A stretch of DNA of 64,000 bases from contig NZ_CALJON010000031.1 in assembly GCF_937981445.1 (NCBI RefSeq), positions 1 through 64,000 of the forward strand. The letters run 5' to 3'. Shown here one piece after another: positions 43,973 to 52,684 of this stretch; the first letter of the stretch is position 1, and each line of letters opens with the position of its first letter. A program made the position numbers and the translations under genes. Source of the stretch: an uncultured Veillonella sp. Lineage in GTDB: Bacteria > Bacillota > Negativicutes > Veillonellales > Veillonellaceae. The notes beneath the pieces are model-generated. The model ran no database searches. It saw only the letters and a list, made by a program, of their open reading frames with translations, and had not been told where the DNA came from.

Positions 43973-45589
43973 TTAAAGTAATCCTGTAATCAAGTTGATG
44001 AAGGCCATACCAAAGTAGGAAATGATGCCATCAGCAACGATAAAGATTAGGAAGTATTTTAAAACAGATACCATGATTACATTGGCTTTAATGCTATCAC
44101 GGAGTTCATTGGCTTTGCCATCTTCCACTTTATTGCTTTCGATGAACGCATCGAGGGCTGGTGCTACGGCACCGATAGCGATGGCAATACTTTGAGGTGA
44201 GAACATTTTACCAATACCAGCGGCACCAGAGTTAATGCCTGCAAGCCAAAGTGGTAATTCTGCAAAACTTGGATTTAAGTCATGAGCAGCGGCTAATTGA
44301 AGTGGTCCAAATAATACATTGGCATTTGTACCAGACCCTGTAATGAAGGCCCCTAAAGCACCTACGAGAGGAGCAAATGCTGGATAGAAGGAACCAGTAG
44401 CTGCCACGAGTGTACTAGCGATTTCAGACGTTAAGCCTGCATAAGTCATTAACTTAGCGGTTACTACTACAGAAATAATAGTGAGATATGTGAACTTGAG
44501 GTTCTTCATTGTTTTGCCAAGCACGCCAAACATTTCGCCAAAGCCTGCTTTTTGCACAGCACCACCGATGAAAGCGGCGATGAAAATCATAATACCAGGT
44601 GTGGCAATCCATACGAAGGTATATGGTTTAGCACCTTCGCCAGTATAGATTGGTACAGCAGTTTTAATCGCTGCTAATGGTGCGTTAATAGCTGGTACAA
44701 GTTTAGAAGTTAAAATTAATAATACAACGATTAAAAGGAATGGCATAGCCGCAACAAAAGCTTCTTTGCCAGTAATTTTTTGACTTGTTGTTTCTACTTT
44801 GTAGTCAGGATCATCAACAGGTAAGAATTTAGCGCCTAGAATAATAACACCCATAATGATAATGGAAGGAACCATTACAGATAATTCAGGACCAGCTGTC
44901 ATGTTGATAATAAGTTCTGGAATGGCTAAGGCTAAACCAGCTAATAAAGTGATGGTAAATACACCTTTAAGCGCTTTAAAACCGCCGCCAATAATCCCCA
45001 CAACGAAGAACGGAGCTACAATATTTAAGATAAATAATTGTGCAGAAATAAAAGTACCAAGATGGATTGGGTCAAGGCCTGTTAAGGACGCTAAGGTAGT
45101 TGTTGGAATCGCAATGGAACCAAAGGTAGTTGGTACAGAGTTAGCTACTAAACAAGCAAGAATAGATTTTAATGGGTTAAAGCCTACTGCCACCATCATA
45201 GCTGCTGGGATGGCTACGGCAGTACCAAAGCCTGCCATACCTTCCATGAAGGCACCAAAGCCCCAAGCAAGGAGTAAAGCAAGGATACGCATATCAGAAG
45301 TAACAGAAGATAGCAAAGTTTTAATCGTATCCATCGCTTTTGTATGAACTACTAGATTGTAAGTAAAAATAGCAGCCGTAATAACTAATAAGATTGGCCA
45401 AATAGCGAGCGCCACGCCTTCAAGAGCGCCAGAGAACATTACGCTTGGTGACTTTTCAAAGTGCCAAATAGCGATAATGTAGGTACCGATGGCTGCGATA
45501 CCACAAGCCTTCCAGGCCGGAACTTTAAGAATGGCCAAGGCTACGATGAGCCACAAGAGTGGCAACAAGGCGAATAATGTTGTAATCAT
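43973..45589 (-). CDS. lctP: L-lactate permease (LctP family), single-gene unit
   Basis: A 538-residue permease with the same LctP hallmarks as its neighbour (GFGAFMEGMAGFGTAVAIPAAMM, GTNANVLFGPLQLAA, GIGKMFSPQSIAIAIG). It differs mainly in loops and in the C-terminal region. The start has AAAGGATG 6 nt upstream. It has its own terminator and a long upstream region, so it is probably regulated apart from the other copy. Two permeases may differ in affinity or in response to lactate level. Confidence 0.93.
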   Translation of the reverse strand: MITTLFALLPLLWLIVALAILKVPAWKACGIAAIGTYIIAIWHFEKSPSVMFSGALEGVALAIWPILLVITAAIFTYNLVVHTKAMDTIKTLLSSVTSDMRILALLLAWGFGAFMEGMAGFGTAVAIPAAMMVAVGFNPLKSILACLVANSVPTTFGSIAIPTTTLASLTGLDPIHLGTFISAQLFILNIVAPFFVVGIIGGGFKALKGVFTITLLAGLALAIPELIINMTAGPELSVMVPSIIIMGVIILGAKFLPVDDPDYKVETTSQKITGKEAFVAAMPFLLIVVLLILTSKLVPAINAPLAAIKTAVPIYTGEGAKPYTFVWIATPGIMIFIAAFIGGAVQKAGFGEMFGVLGKTMKNLKFTYLTIISVVVTAKLMTYAGLTSEIASTLVAATGSFYPAFAPLVGALGAFITGSGTNANVLFGPLQLAAAHDLNPSFAELPLWLAGINSGAAGIGKMFSPQSIAIAIGAVAPALDAFIESNKVEDGKANELRDSIKANVIMVSVLKYFLIFIVADGIISYFGMAFINLITGLL

Positions 45590-46496
45590 GAGATCATCCT
45601 TTCAAAATAAAACGCTTTAGTAACTTTACCAGCATGCACGTGGACTACTTAGTTAAATAGTAAGATTGGAGAATTTATTTAAGTTACGTACAAGAGATTG
45701 ACGCACTATTTTACGTACTGGTTTACGCACAATTCTACATTACTGAATGACAGTAGCCCCCTTTCCTGCATTTATGACGAGATTCTTATAGTGGGCATGA
45801 GCACAGGCCCGGTTGGTACATTGATTAGGGACAAATATTCATCTACTTTTGAATAGGGGAGAATAAATATCCTTTTCCTTCTCATAAGTTTACAGTATAC
45901 TTTACAAAATATAGCTTCGTGAAAGTTTACCCAACTGGTATTATTACCATTCTAGATATCTCTTATTCAATAGTATCATAAATATGTTAAATGTCTAGTC
46001 TTAAATATCGATTATTTTGAATTTTACTCAGGTATTTATAACTTAATTGAATAACTAGAAGAATTATAAATGCCATAAATTGCCGTAAATAGGGGATTTA
46101 TAATACTTTGTCTATAATGATAATCAATTAAAATCTAAGGAAAATTCAATCACTTAAGCTTTTCGTATATAAAATTTGAATTCTACCATGTAGAGTTATG
46201 TATGCATCAAAATCATTTGAGTGCGGAGGAAATATATTGATATTCGCTTAATGCATGAGTATGCATGGGGCGAAGTCAGTCCCTAATATACAAATTTGAA
46301 AAACTAAGGCATAAAGTTACGTTTTATCTATGCGTTGAGGGAAGGTTATACAACGGCTATATTTTTATAAAGTTAAAACTACTTAATTGCTCGTATTAGG
46401 TCCCACTTTTGTAGTTTTACTTTCTTATAAAATATATATGTAGTGTGATATAATAAAAAGTAAGTTTTAATGCAAAAGAAAAAGGAGTAAATATAT
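45590..46496. other. 900-bp gene-free region between lctP and dapF
   Basis: No gene is supported on either strand. Elements seen are the palindrome TGGTATTATTACCA (45936-45949), which resembles sites of GntR/FCD regulators; an 11-bp hairpin ggtatttataa/ttataaatgcc (46031-46074); and a Fur-like element tataatgataatcaattaa (46113-46131). A TATAAT at 46449-46454, 37 bp before the ribosome site of dapF, is probably its -10 box. The lctP leader on the minus strand may be over 300 nt long. No known riboswitch was recognised. Confidence 0.5.
45936..45949 (-). promoter_or_regulatory. GntR/FCD-like operator upstream of lctP
   Basis: The perfect palindrome TGGTA-TTAT-TACCA is about 350 bp upstream of the lctP start. 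TGGT/ACCA half-sites are typical of FadR/LldR-group regulators, although their spacer is usually three bases. A regulator of this family is encoded at 50886-51578. Confidence 0.4.
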
Positions 46497-47327
46497 ATGA
46501 AATTCACTAAAATGCATGGTTTAGGCAATGATTTCGTCGTATTTGTGGACGAACAGGGCGCCGAAAAAGATTTTACCAACCTTGCCATTCGTTTATGTGA
46601 CCGCCATACGGGGATTGGGGCCGATGGCATCATGGTAGTTGTACCGTCAACTATAGCTGATACGCGGATGCGCATTATTAATGCTGATGGCAGCGAAGCA
46701 GAAATGTGTGGTAATGGCATTCGGTGTTTTGCTAAATATGTGTATGAGCGAGGCATTATCACTAAGGATACATTTGCAATTGAAACCTTAGCTGGGATTA
46801 TGAAGCCGACGCTTACTATTGAACAAGGTAAGGTATCACTTGTCACTGTTGATATGGGAAAACCAGTTTTTGAAGCACGCCAAATTCCTATGGAATCGGA
46901 GGCTGCTATTGTAAAGAACTTCCCTGTTGCTGTGGAGAATGAGACTTATGAGGTGAGTTCTGTTCTTATGGGGGTACCTCATACAGAAGTCTTCGTTCCA
47001 GATGTGACAGCAGTGCCATTAACAACATTAGGCCCTAAATTGGAGAAGCACGAATTGTTCCCTCGTGGTACTAATGTGAACTTTGTGGAAGTAGTAAATG
47101 ATAAGCATATTAAGGTGCGTACGTGGGAGCGAGGCGCCGGTGCTACATTAGCTTGTGGTACAGGTTGCTGTGCGAGCGTTATTATGGCGTATGAAAATGG
47201 CTTGACTGGACGTGAAGTAGATGTAGACGTATATCTTGGCACGTTGCATATTCGCTATGAAGATGATGGCACAGTGTTTATGACGGGACCAGCTACTGAA
47301 GTGTTTGAAACAGAGTTAAGTTTATAG
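46497..47327 (+). CDS. dapF: Diaminopimelate epimerase
   Basis: A 276-residue enzyme that turns LL- into meso-diaminopimelate for lysine and peptidoglycan. The two catalytic cysteines are Cys71 (MCGNGIR) and Cys220 (LACGTGC). The N-terminal KMHGLGNDFV is the family start. The ATG has AAAAAGGAG 9 nt upstream, and a TATAAT lies at 46449-46454. ptsI follows after 73 bp; there are no other lysine genes nearby. Confidence 0.97.
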   Translation: MKFTKMHGLGNDFVVFVDEQGAEKDFTNLAIRLCDRHTGIGADGIMVVVPSTIADTRMRIINADGSEAEMCGNGIRCFAKYVYERGIITKDTFAIETLAGIMKPTLTIEQGKVSLVTVDMGKPVFEARQIPMESEAAIVKNFPVAVENETYEVSSVLMGVPHTEVFVPDVTAVPLTTLGPKLEKHELFPRGTNVNFVEVVNDKHIKVRTWERGAGATLACGTGCCASVIMAYENGLTGREVDVDVYLGTLHIRYEDDGTVFMTGPATEVFETELSL

Positions 47328-47400
47328 AGCTAAGTTTATGAAATCTTAGTAATTCAGCAATCAATGGATACATGGGGACTCGATGGTGTGGAGGTAAAAT

Positions 47401-49140
47401 ATGACACAGGAAAAACTCGTAGGAATTTCAGGCGCTCGTGGCGTTGGTGCAGGTACTGTATATGTATACAAACAGGAGGCCATTGTAGTTAATAAAACTA
47501 CGATTGAAGCGTCCGAAGTAGATAGTGAAGTAGCAGCTCTAGAGCGTGCTGTTGAGACTACGGTAACTCAATTGCAAGCTATCAAAGAACGCGCCCGTGA
47601 AACTATGGGCGATGCAGAAGCCGCTATTTTCGAAGCTCACACATTAATAGTACAAGATCCATCGCTTAGCGAGGGGATAAAAACATTAATTACTAGCGCC
47701 CATGTATCCGCGGCAGCGGCGACGGAACAGCAGATTAATACATTTGCGGATATGTTCTTGGCTATGGATGATCCATATATGAGAGAGCGCGGTGCAGATA
47801 TTAAAGATATTGGCGATCGCTTACTTCGTAATTTGCTAGGCATGAGTCCAAGAGGTTTGGCTCATTTAACTGGGGAAGTAATTTTAGTGGCCGATGATTT
47901 AACGCCGTCAGATACAGCCTCTCTTGATAAAAATGTAGTGCAAGGTCTTGTTACTTCAAGTGGTGGCCCTACAAGTCATGCTGCTATTATGGCCCGTACA
48001 TTAGAGATTCCTGCTGTAATGGGTGTGGGGCCTATCGATGGTTTGGTAAATGGCACTAAAGCGGTTGTACGCGGTACAGAAGGGGAAGTATTGCTAGCGC
48101 CTTCAGAGGCTGAGTTTGAAGCCTATGCTGCGGAAGCAAAAGCCTATCGTGAGCATTTACAAGAGTTGAAACAATCGGCCGAACTTCCCTCTGAAACAAA
48201 GGATGGAAAAAAAGTCCTTCTCTTTGGCAATGTGGGCAAGGCTCAAGATGCTAGTCATGCATGCCATTTAGGGGCTGAAGGGATTGGTTTGTTTAGAACT
48301 GAATTCTTGTACATGAAAAATGACGCTCTTCCTACAGAGGACGAACAGTTTGAAGTGTATAAAAAAGTGGCTGAACGATTACATGGCAATCCTGTTATTA
48401 TTCGCACCATGGATATTGGTGGCGATAAAGAGTTGAAATGCCTTCAATTACCTAAGGAGTTGAATCCATTCTTGGGGTATCGAGCCATTCGTATTAGTTT
48501 AGATCGGACCGATATTTTTAAAACCCAATTACGGGCCATCCTTCGCGCCAGTGCCTTTGGTGGGGTACAAATTATGTATCCTATGATTGCTTCTATTGAA
48601 GAAGTAAAGGCGGCGAATGCTGTATTAGAGCAGGCAAAAGAGGAACTTCGGGCTGAAGGCATTGCCTTTAATGAAGATATTGAAGTAGGGATTATGGTGG
48701 AAATTCCATCGGTTGCTGTATCAGCTGATTTATTTGCTCCTCATGTAGACTTCTTTAGTATTGGTACGAATGACTTATGTCAATATACATTAGCAGTGGA
48801 TCGAATGAATGAAAAAATTGGTAATTTATACCAGCCACTTCATCCATCAGTATTGCGCTTAATAAAAAATACGATTGAAGCCAGTCATAATGTAAAACAT
48901 ATTACCGGTATGTGTGGTGAAATGGCGGGCGACCCATTGGCTACGATGATTTTAATTGGCCTTGGTTTGGATGAGTTTAGTATGAGTGCCTCCTCAATTC
49001 CAGTGATTAAGGAAATTGTTCGCCATGTTACAGTTGCAGAATGTGAAGAGGTGGCTAACAATGCCTTGACTATGAGTACTGCTAAGGAGATTTCTGATTA
49101 TGCGCGGTCTGTATTAGAGGCCAAAGGCATTAATTTATAA
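47401..49140 (+). CDS. ptsI: PTS Enzyme I (phosphoenolpyruvate-protein phosphotransferase)
   Basis: A 579-residue cytoplasmic enzyme that takes phosphate from PEP and passes it to HPr. The phosphorylated His193 is seen in GGPTSHAAIMAR, the PEP-binding signature in ALGAEGIGLFRTEFLY-like form (HLGAEGIGLFRTEFLY), and DFFSIGTNDLCQYTLAVDR in the C-terminal barrel. Cys in TGMCGEMAGD is the expected catalytic residue. Start ATG has GGAGG 6 nt upstream. HPr is encoded 250 bp downstream. No sugar-specific PTS subunit lies in the window. Confidence 0.97.
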   Translation: MTQEKLVGISGARGVGAGTVYVYKQEAIVVNKTTIEASEVDSEVAALERAVETTVTQLQAIKERARETMGDAEAAIFEAHTLIVQDPSLSEGIKTLITSAHVSAAAATEQQINTFADMFLAMDDPYMRERGADIKDIGDRLLRNLLGMSPRGLAHLTGEVILVADDLTPSDTASLDKNVVQGLVTSSGGPTSHAAIMARTLEIPAVMGVGPIDGLVNGTKAVVRGTEGEVLLAPSEAEFEAYAAEAKAYREHLQELKQSAELPSETKDGKKVLLFGNVGKAQDASHACHLGAEGIGLFRTEFLYMKNDALPTEDEQFEVYKKVAERLHGNPVIIRTMDIGGDKELKCLQLPKELNPFLGYRAIRISLDRTDIFKTQLRAILRASAFGGVQIMYPMIASIEEVKAANAVLEQAKEELRAEGIAFNEDIEVGIMVEIPSVAVSADLFAPHVDFFSIGTNDLCQYTLAVDRMNEKIGNLYQPLHPSVLRLIKNTIEASHNVKHITGMCGEMAGDPLATMILIGLGLDEFSMSASSIPVIKEIVRHVTVAECEEVANNALTMSTAKEISDYARSVLEAKGINL

Positions 49141-49387
49141 TTATTAAAGCTATGAGAGTATACTTAAGTGGTATATTCACTTCAAAGAGGTTTGAAAAAT
49201 ATAGGCTACACGGCGCTTAGGCACTTGGTGTAGATATATTTTGAAATGTATTTATTATTTATATGATATAGGTTTAACCTTTGCTTTGAAAAAACTATTA
49301 TTGCCAAAAAGTAGTTACCTATACTAAAATAAACAGTATATTATGAATATACAAATATTCTTATAATGTGGAAGGATGGAATGACTC

Positions 49388-49648
49388 ATGACAGAACAAA
49401 AGGTTATTATTACTAACGAATCCGGCTTACATGCTCGTCCAGCGACTTTATTTACACAATTAGCAGCTAAATTTGCTTCTAAAATTACTGTTTCCATCGG
49501 CGAAAAGAAAGCTGATGCTAAATCTATTTTAACTGTTCTTACTTTAGGTGCTACTAAAGGTGCAGAAGTACTTATTTCTGCAGAAGGTGCTGATGAAGCA
49601 GACGCTGTAGCAGCCTTGGCAGAATTTTTGACGACGCACAAAGACTAG
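49388..49648 (+). CDS. ptsH: Phosphocarrier protein HPr
   Basis: An 86-residue HPr. His15 (GLHARPA), which is phosphorylated by Enzyme I, and Ser46 (AKSIL), the regulatory HprK site of Firmicutes, are at the exact standard positions. It lies after ptsI, the reverse of the usual ptsH-ptsI order, with a 247-bp gap that may hold its own promoter. The ribosome site GGAAGGATG is close to the start. With no PTS permease nearby it may have mainly a regulatory job. Confidence 0.96.
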   Translation: MTEQKVIITNESGLHARPATLFTQLAAKFASKITVSIGEKKADAKSILTVLTLGATKGAEVLISAEGADEADAVAALAEFLTTHKD

Positions 49649-49930
49649 GCTCGCCTTTAGGGTCTCTTTGTGCAGCTGGTACTAAATCTCTAGACATGAT
49701 GTTGTGTAATACACTTCTCTCGACTCCCAGGTTAGACAAGCTAAATGGTCGTCTATGAGAAGTGTATTACACAACTAGTTTGAGGTATTAGCCGTATCCA
49801 GCTAGCACAAGAGAGAAAAGGCTCGTATGGTTAAATAGCCATCTGCGAGAAGTTTATGAGTATTCACCTTATATCAGATTTACTCTACTAGCCGTACCCA
49901 GCTAGCACAAGAGAGAAAAGGCTCGTTGGG
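49649..49930. repeat. Structured repeat region after ptsH
   Basis: A perfect 19-bp inverted repeat, gttgtgtaatacacttctc (49701-49719) and its complement (49757-49775), surrounds a 37-nt loop. A 38-bp sequence starting tagccgta at 49789-49826 recurs with one difference at 49888-49925. Flanking parts also resemble each other, giving an imperfect tandem unit of about 99 bp. The segment 49655-49688 looks like a degenerate inverted copy. No gene is visible. It may be a structured RNA or a mobile intergenic repeat. Confidence 0.75.
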
Positions 49931-49971
49931 AATGTTAAATTATATATAGATACTGCCACCGGGTAGTTTGC

Positions 49972-50027
49972 TAAAAGCATTTTATGTATATCATTAGGTC
50001 TTAGAAGATATACGTGAAATGCTTTTT
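49972..50027 (+). terminator. Terminator of the ptsH region
   Basis: aaaagcattttatgtatatc pairs with gatatacgtgaaatgctttt with few mismatches, followed by a T-run. Confidence 0.8.
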
Positions 50028-50077
50028 TATAAATGGTGTAAAATAAGAATAGGTTTTGTATTAAGGAGGAATGGTTT

Positions 50078-50554
50078 ATGCGTCGTCAAGATCGTCAGGT
50101 TACTGATAAGAAGGAGATTGTTGAATTAATTAACCGTGCAAGAGCAATTCGTTTGGGTTTGCGTGATGGCGATAGAATTTATATTGTGCCTTTGCATTTT
50201 GCTTATGAAGAGGTTGATGGTAAGGATGTGTTCTATTGTCATGGGGCACCAGTGGGGCGTAAGTTAGATTTAGTTAAAGCCACTGGCTATGCAGCATATG
50301 AGCTCGATGGAGGACAGCGATTGTTGCCAGCAGATATTGCTTGTGATTACTCATCTACGTTTTTTAGTGTTATTGGCGAAGCGGATGCGAGCATAGTAGA
50401 AGATATGGCAGAAAAAGAGCATGCTTTGAACTTAATCATGGGTCATTATACAAATAAATATGAATGGGATTATGAACCAGCTATGTTAAAAGGTGTGGCT
50501 GTGATAAAGTTGGTAAGTACTGAGTTGAGCTGTAAAGCTAAGCTTTCGGAGTAG
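50078..50554 (+). CDS. Pyridoxamine 5'-phosphate oxidase-related flavoprotein (NimA-like)
   Basis: A 158-residue protein of the split-barrel FMN-binding fold. The N-terminal MRRQDRQVTDKKEIVELI, the strand block GDRIYIVPLHFAYE and YCHGAPVGRKLDL are characteristic of the group that includes NimA 5-nitroimidazole reductases. Many members have other or unknown roles, so drug resistance should not be assumed. The ATG has AAGGAGG 8 nt upstream. It is a single-gene unit between two terminators. Confidence 0.85.
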   Translation: MRRQDRQVTDKKEIVELINRARAIRLGLRDGDRIYIVPLHFAYEEVDGKDVFYCHGAPVGRKLDLVKATGYAAYELDGGQRLLPADIACDYSSTFFSVIGEADASIVEDMAEKEHALNLIMGHYTNKYEWDYEPAMLKGVAVIKLVSTELSCKAKLSE

Positions 50555-50613
50555 TTTTTACAGTATTAAAAAGAGTATAAAAAGCTATACAGATAAATAT
50601 AGCTATACACAGC

Positions 50614-50659
50614 TATACAGATATATAAAGATATAAAATATATACAGATATATAAAGAT
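50614..50659. repeat. 19-bp direct repeat
   Basis: tatacagatatataaagat is found at 50614-50632 and 50641-50659, in a stretch of loosely repeated agctatacag and atatataaag units (50581-50670). The 331-bp gap holds no gene. Confidence 0.8.
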
Positions 50660-50703
50660 TTTTATAGCTTTATACATTGTAAAGGCGTCTATAGGGCAAA
50701 TAA

Positions 50704-50812
50704 AAAAAGTCTCACCCTGAAACCGTTATGTTAGACCTTAAAAGAAAGATGGAGTACATTTAACTTTAAAGGATAACTTACTAACCGGTTAAAAGGTGAG
50801 GCTTTTATTTTT
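50704..50812. terminator. Bidirectional terminator between convergent genes
   Basis: aaaagtctcacc and ggtgaggctttt pair at the ends, with aaccg/cggtt inside. A and T runs flank the stem. It serves the Nim-like gene and the convergent gntR-type gene. Confidence 0.7.
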
Positions 50813-50885
50813 TATAATATGTTAGCTACTGTGAGGTAGTTTTTCGTAAGGCTGGGACCTGATGTCATAGACTTAAGCAGTATAT

Positions 50886-51578
50886 TTATGCCTTATAATC
50901 AATGTGAAGGCCTTTTAGTAAGGCTTGTTCAGAATGTTCCATATGAAGTCTAGCAATATCTCTTGCTTGGGCTGCATTGCGCTCTGCAATGGCCTCGACT
51001 AGCAAACGATGCTCTTCCCAGGTTTTTACGAGTCGCCCTGGCTGGTTCATGGACATAGTGCGGAAGCGCAAGGTTTGCTCCCGTAGATTATGGATGATTT
51101 CCACTAAGCGTTCATTCCGGGAGGCTTTGTAAAGTACTTCATGAAAATTGATGTCCGCTTCAACGATTTTATCCATATTTTTTTCTTCCATATAGGTACC
51201 AATTTCTACAAGCATGCGTTCTAAATATTCGATTTCGTCTGTTGTAATGCGTTCTGCCGCTAAAGCTGCAGCTAATTCTTCTAAGGCTGAGCGAATTTCA
51301 AATACTTGTGCAATATCTTTTAGGGAAATATCTGCTACATAAGTGCCTCTATGAGGAATCATAACAACAAAACCTTCTAGCTCGAGTTTTCTAATAGCTT
51401 CACGTACTGGCGTGCGACTTACGCCTAACTCTTCGGCGAGGGGGATTTCCATGAGGCGTTCGCCTGGTTTAAACACGCCATCACGAATGGCTTGGCGCAA
51501 TGATTCACAGACAACCTCGCGCAATGGTTTATACGAGGTAAGTGAGATGGGTTGTAAACGGCCTAAATCTTTTGACAT
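50886..51578 (-). CDS. GntR-family regulator with FCD domain
   Basis: A 230-residue repressor or activator. The winged helix is near residues 16-77 (LRQAIRDGVFKPGERLMEIPLAEELGVSRTPVREAIRKLE), and the FCD sensor domain follows with EIRSALEELAAALAA and the metal-site residues DINFHEVLYKASRNERL. Family members such as LldR, FadR and PdhR respond to organic acids or sugar acids. The start ATG overlaps the ispE stop by one base (TAATG), with AAGGAGG 10 nt upstream, so its translation is coupled to ispE. Control of the lactate genes is a guess. Confidence 0.88.
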   Translation of the reverse strand: MSKDLGRLQPISLTSYKPLREVVCESLRQAIRDGVFKPGERLMEIPLAEELGVSRTPVREAIRKLELEGFVVMIPHRGTYVADISLKDIAQVFEIRSALEELAAALAAERITTDEIEYLERMLVEIGTYMEEKNMDKIVEADINFHEVLYKASRNERLVEIIHNLREQTLRFRTMSMNQPGRLVKTWEEHRLLVEAIAERNAAQARDIARLHMEHSEQALLKGLHIDYKA

Positions 51579-52462
51579 TATTTTAAAGCCTCCTTGCCAT
51601 GAGTTTTGGTGATTAATGAGAGCCAAGTATGGCCTGCTTTTTTGATTTCGTCTTGTAATGTAAGAGCTTCTCGAGCTGTTGGTAAATACACAACCATAGT
51701 AGGACCGCTACCGGTCATGATAGTGGTATAACCGCGTTTAATGAAGAAGTCCTTACATTCTTGGAGTTCTGGATGCAGTGGGAATAGAAGTTCTTCAAAG
51801 GTATTGCCACTTAGTTCCATAGCTTCGCGAATGCGATGCTCTTTTACGGCTTCCACCACTTGAACTATAGTATGGCTAGTGATGTTAGACTTGCCTTCAA
51901 AACGCCCATACGCAGCGGCTGTTGAAACGGAGAGCTCTGGTTTTACTATGAGGAGCCAATGGGGGTCGCCAGTTGGCAACGTTTCTAAAATTTCACCGCG
52001 CCCTGTACCGCGAGCAGTGCCGCCTTTCATAAGGAATGGTACATCGGAACCTAGTTCATTGGCTAGATTCATGAGCTCTTCTTCGGTGAGCTGCAAGTCC
52101 CAAAATTTATTGAGCCCTAATAGCATGGCTGCTGCATCGGAGCTACCACCACCAAGTCCAGCGGCAGGAGGCACTCGCTTCATAAGATGAATGGCGCCAC
52201 CTTGCGTAGAGCCGGTGTATTTTTGTACTAAGCGCAAGGCCTTCATGGCTAAATTGGATTCGTCATAGGGAATCATATTCTGCATATAAGGTGGTAGATC
52301 TGGTGCCATGCCTGAGAATACAACAGAATGATGCTTGGCAAAATAGATGGAATCACCGAGGTAGATAGATTGAAATACAGTGTCAATATTGTGGTATCCA
52401 TCCTCTCGCTTGTCTAGTATGGCGAGACCAATGTTGATTTTACTGAAACTTAATTGCTCCAT
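51578..52462 (-). CDS. ispE: 4-diphosphocytidyl-2-C-methyl-D-erythritol kinase
   Basis: A 294-residue GHMP kinase of the methylerythritol phosphate pathway of isoprenoid synthesis. Lys8 lies in FSKINIGL, and the ATP-binding loop PPAAGLGGGSSDA is at 98-110. The C-terminal MTGSGPTMV motif is present. ATG 52462 has AAAGGAG 8 nt upstream. The gntR-type gene follows with a one-base overlap. No other isp gene is in the window. Confidence 0.96.
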   Translation of the reverse strand: MEQLSFSKINIGLAILDKREDGYHNIDTVFQSIYLGDSIYFAKHHSVVFSGMAPDLPPYMQNMIPYDESNLAMKALRLVQKYTGSTQGGAIHLMKRVPPAAGLGGGSSDAAAMLLGLNKFWDLQLTEEELMNLANELGSDVPFLMKGGTARGTGRGEILETLPTGDPHWLLIVKPELSVSTAAAYGRFEGKSNITSHTIVQVVEAVKEHRIREAMELSGNTFEELLFPLHPELQECKDFFIKRGYTTIMTGSGPTMVVYLPTAREALTLQDEIKKAGHTWLSLITKTHGKEALK

Positions 52463-52684
52463 TATGAAATCTCCTTTATAAATGAGGAAAAAGGTTTTAT
52501 TTACTAGCTTTTACAGTTGAAATTATATAGAGCTTAGGTTAAGATGAACGTATATGATATGTACACAAATTGTGTACAAAATATGTAATCGACCTAAGCA
52601 GTGTATATTGTATACGTATTAGATTTAGCTATTTAAAATTATAAGCTATTGGAAGAGAAATTTCAATTTTAGGAGGGCCTATCC

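Noticed and set aside
45780..45890. Possible lysine or other riboswitch on the minus strand before lctP
   Set aside because: Some GC-rich pairing exists, but none of the conserved cores of known riboswitches could be matched.
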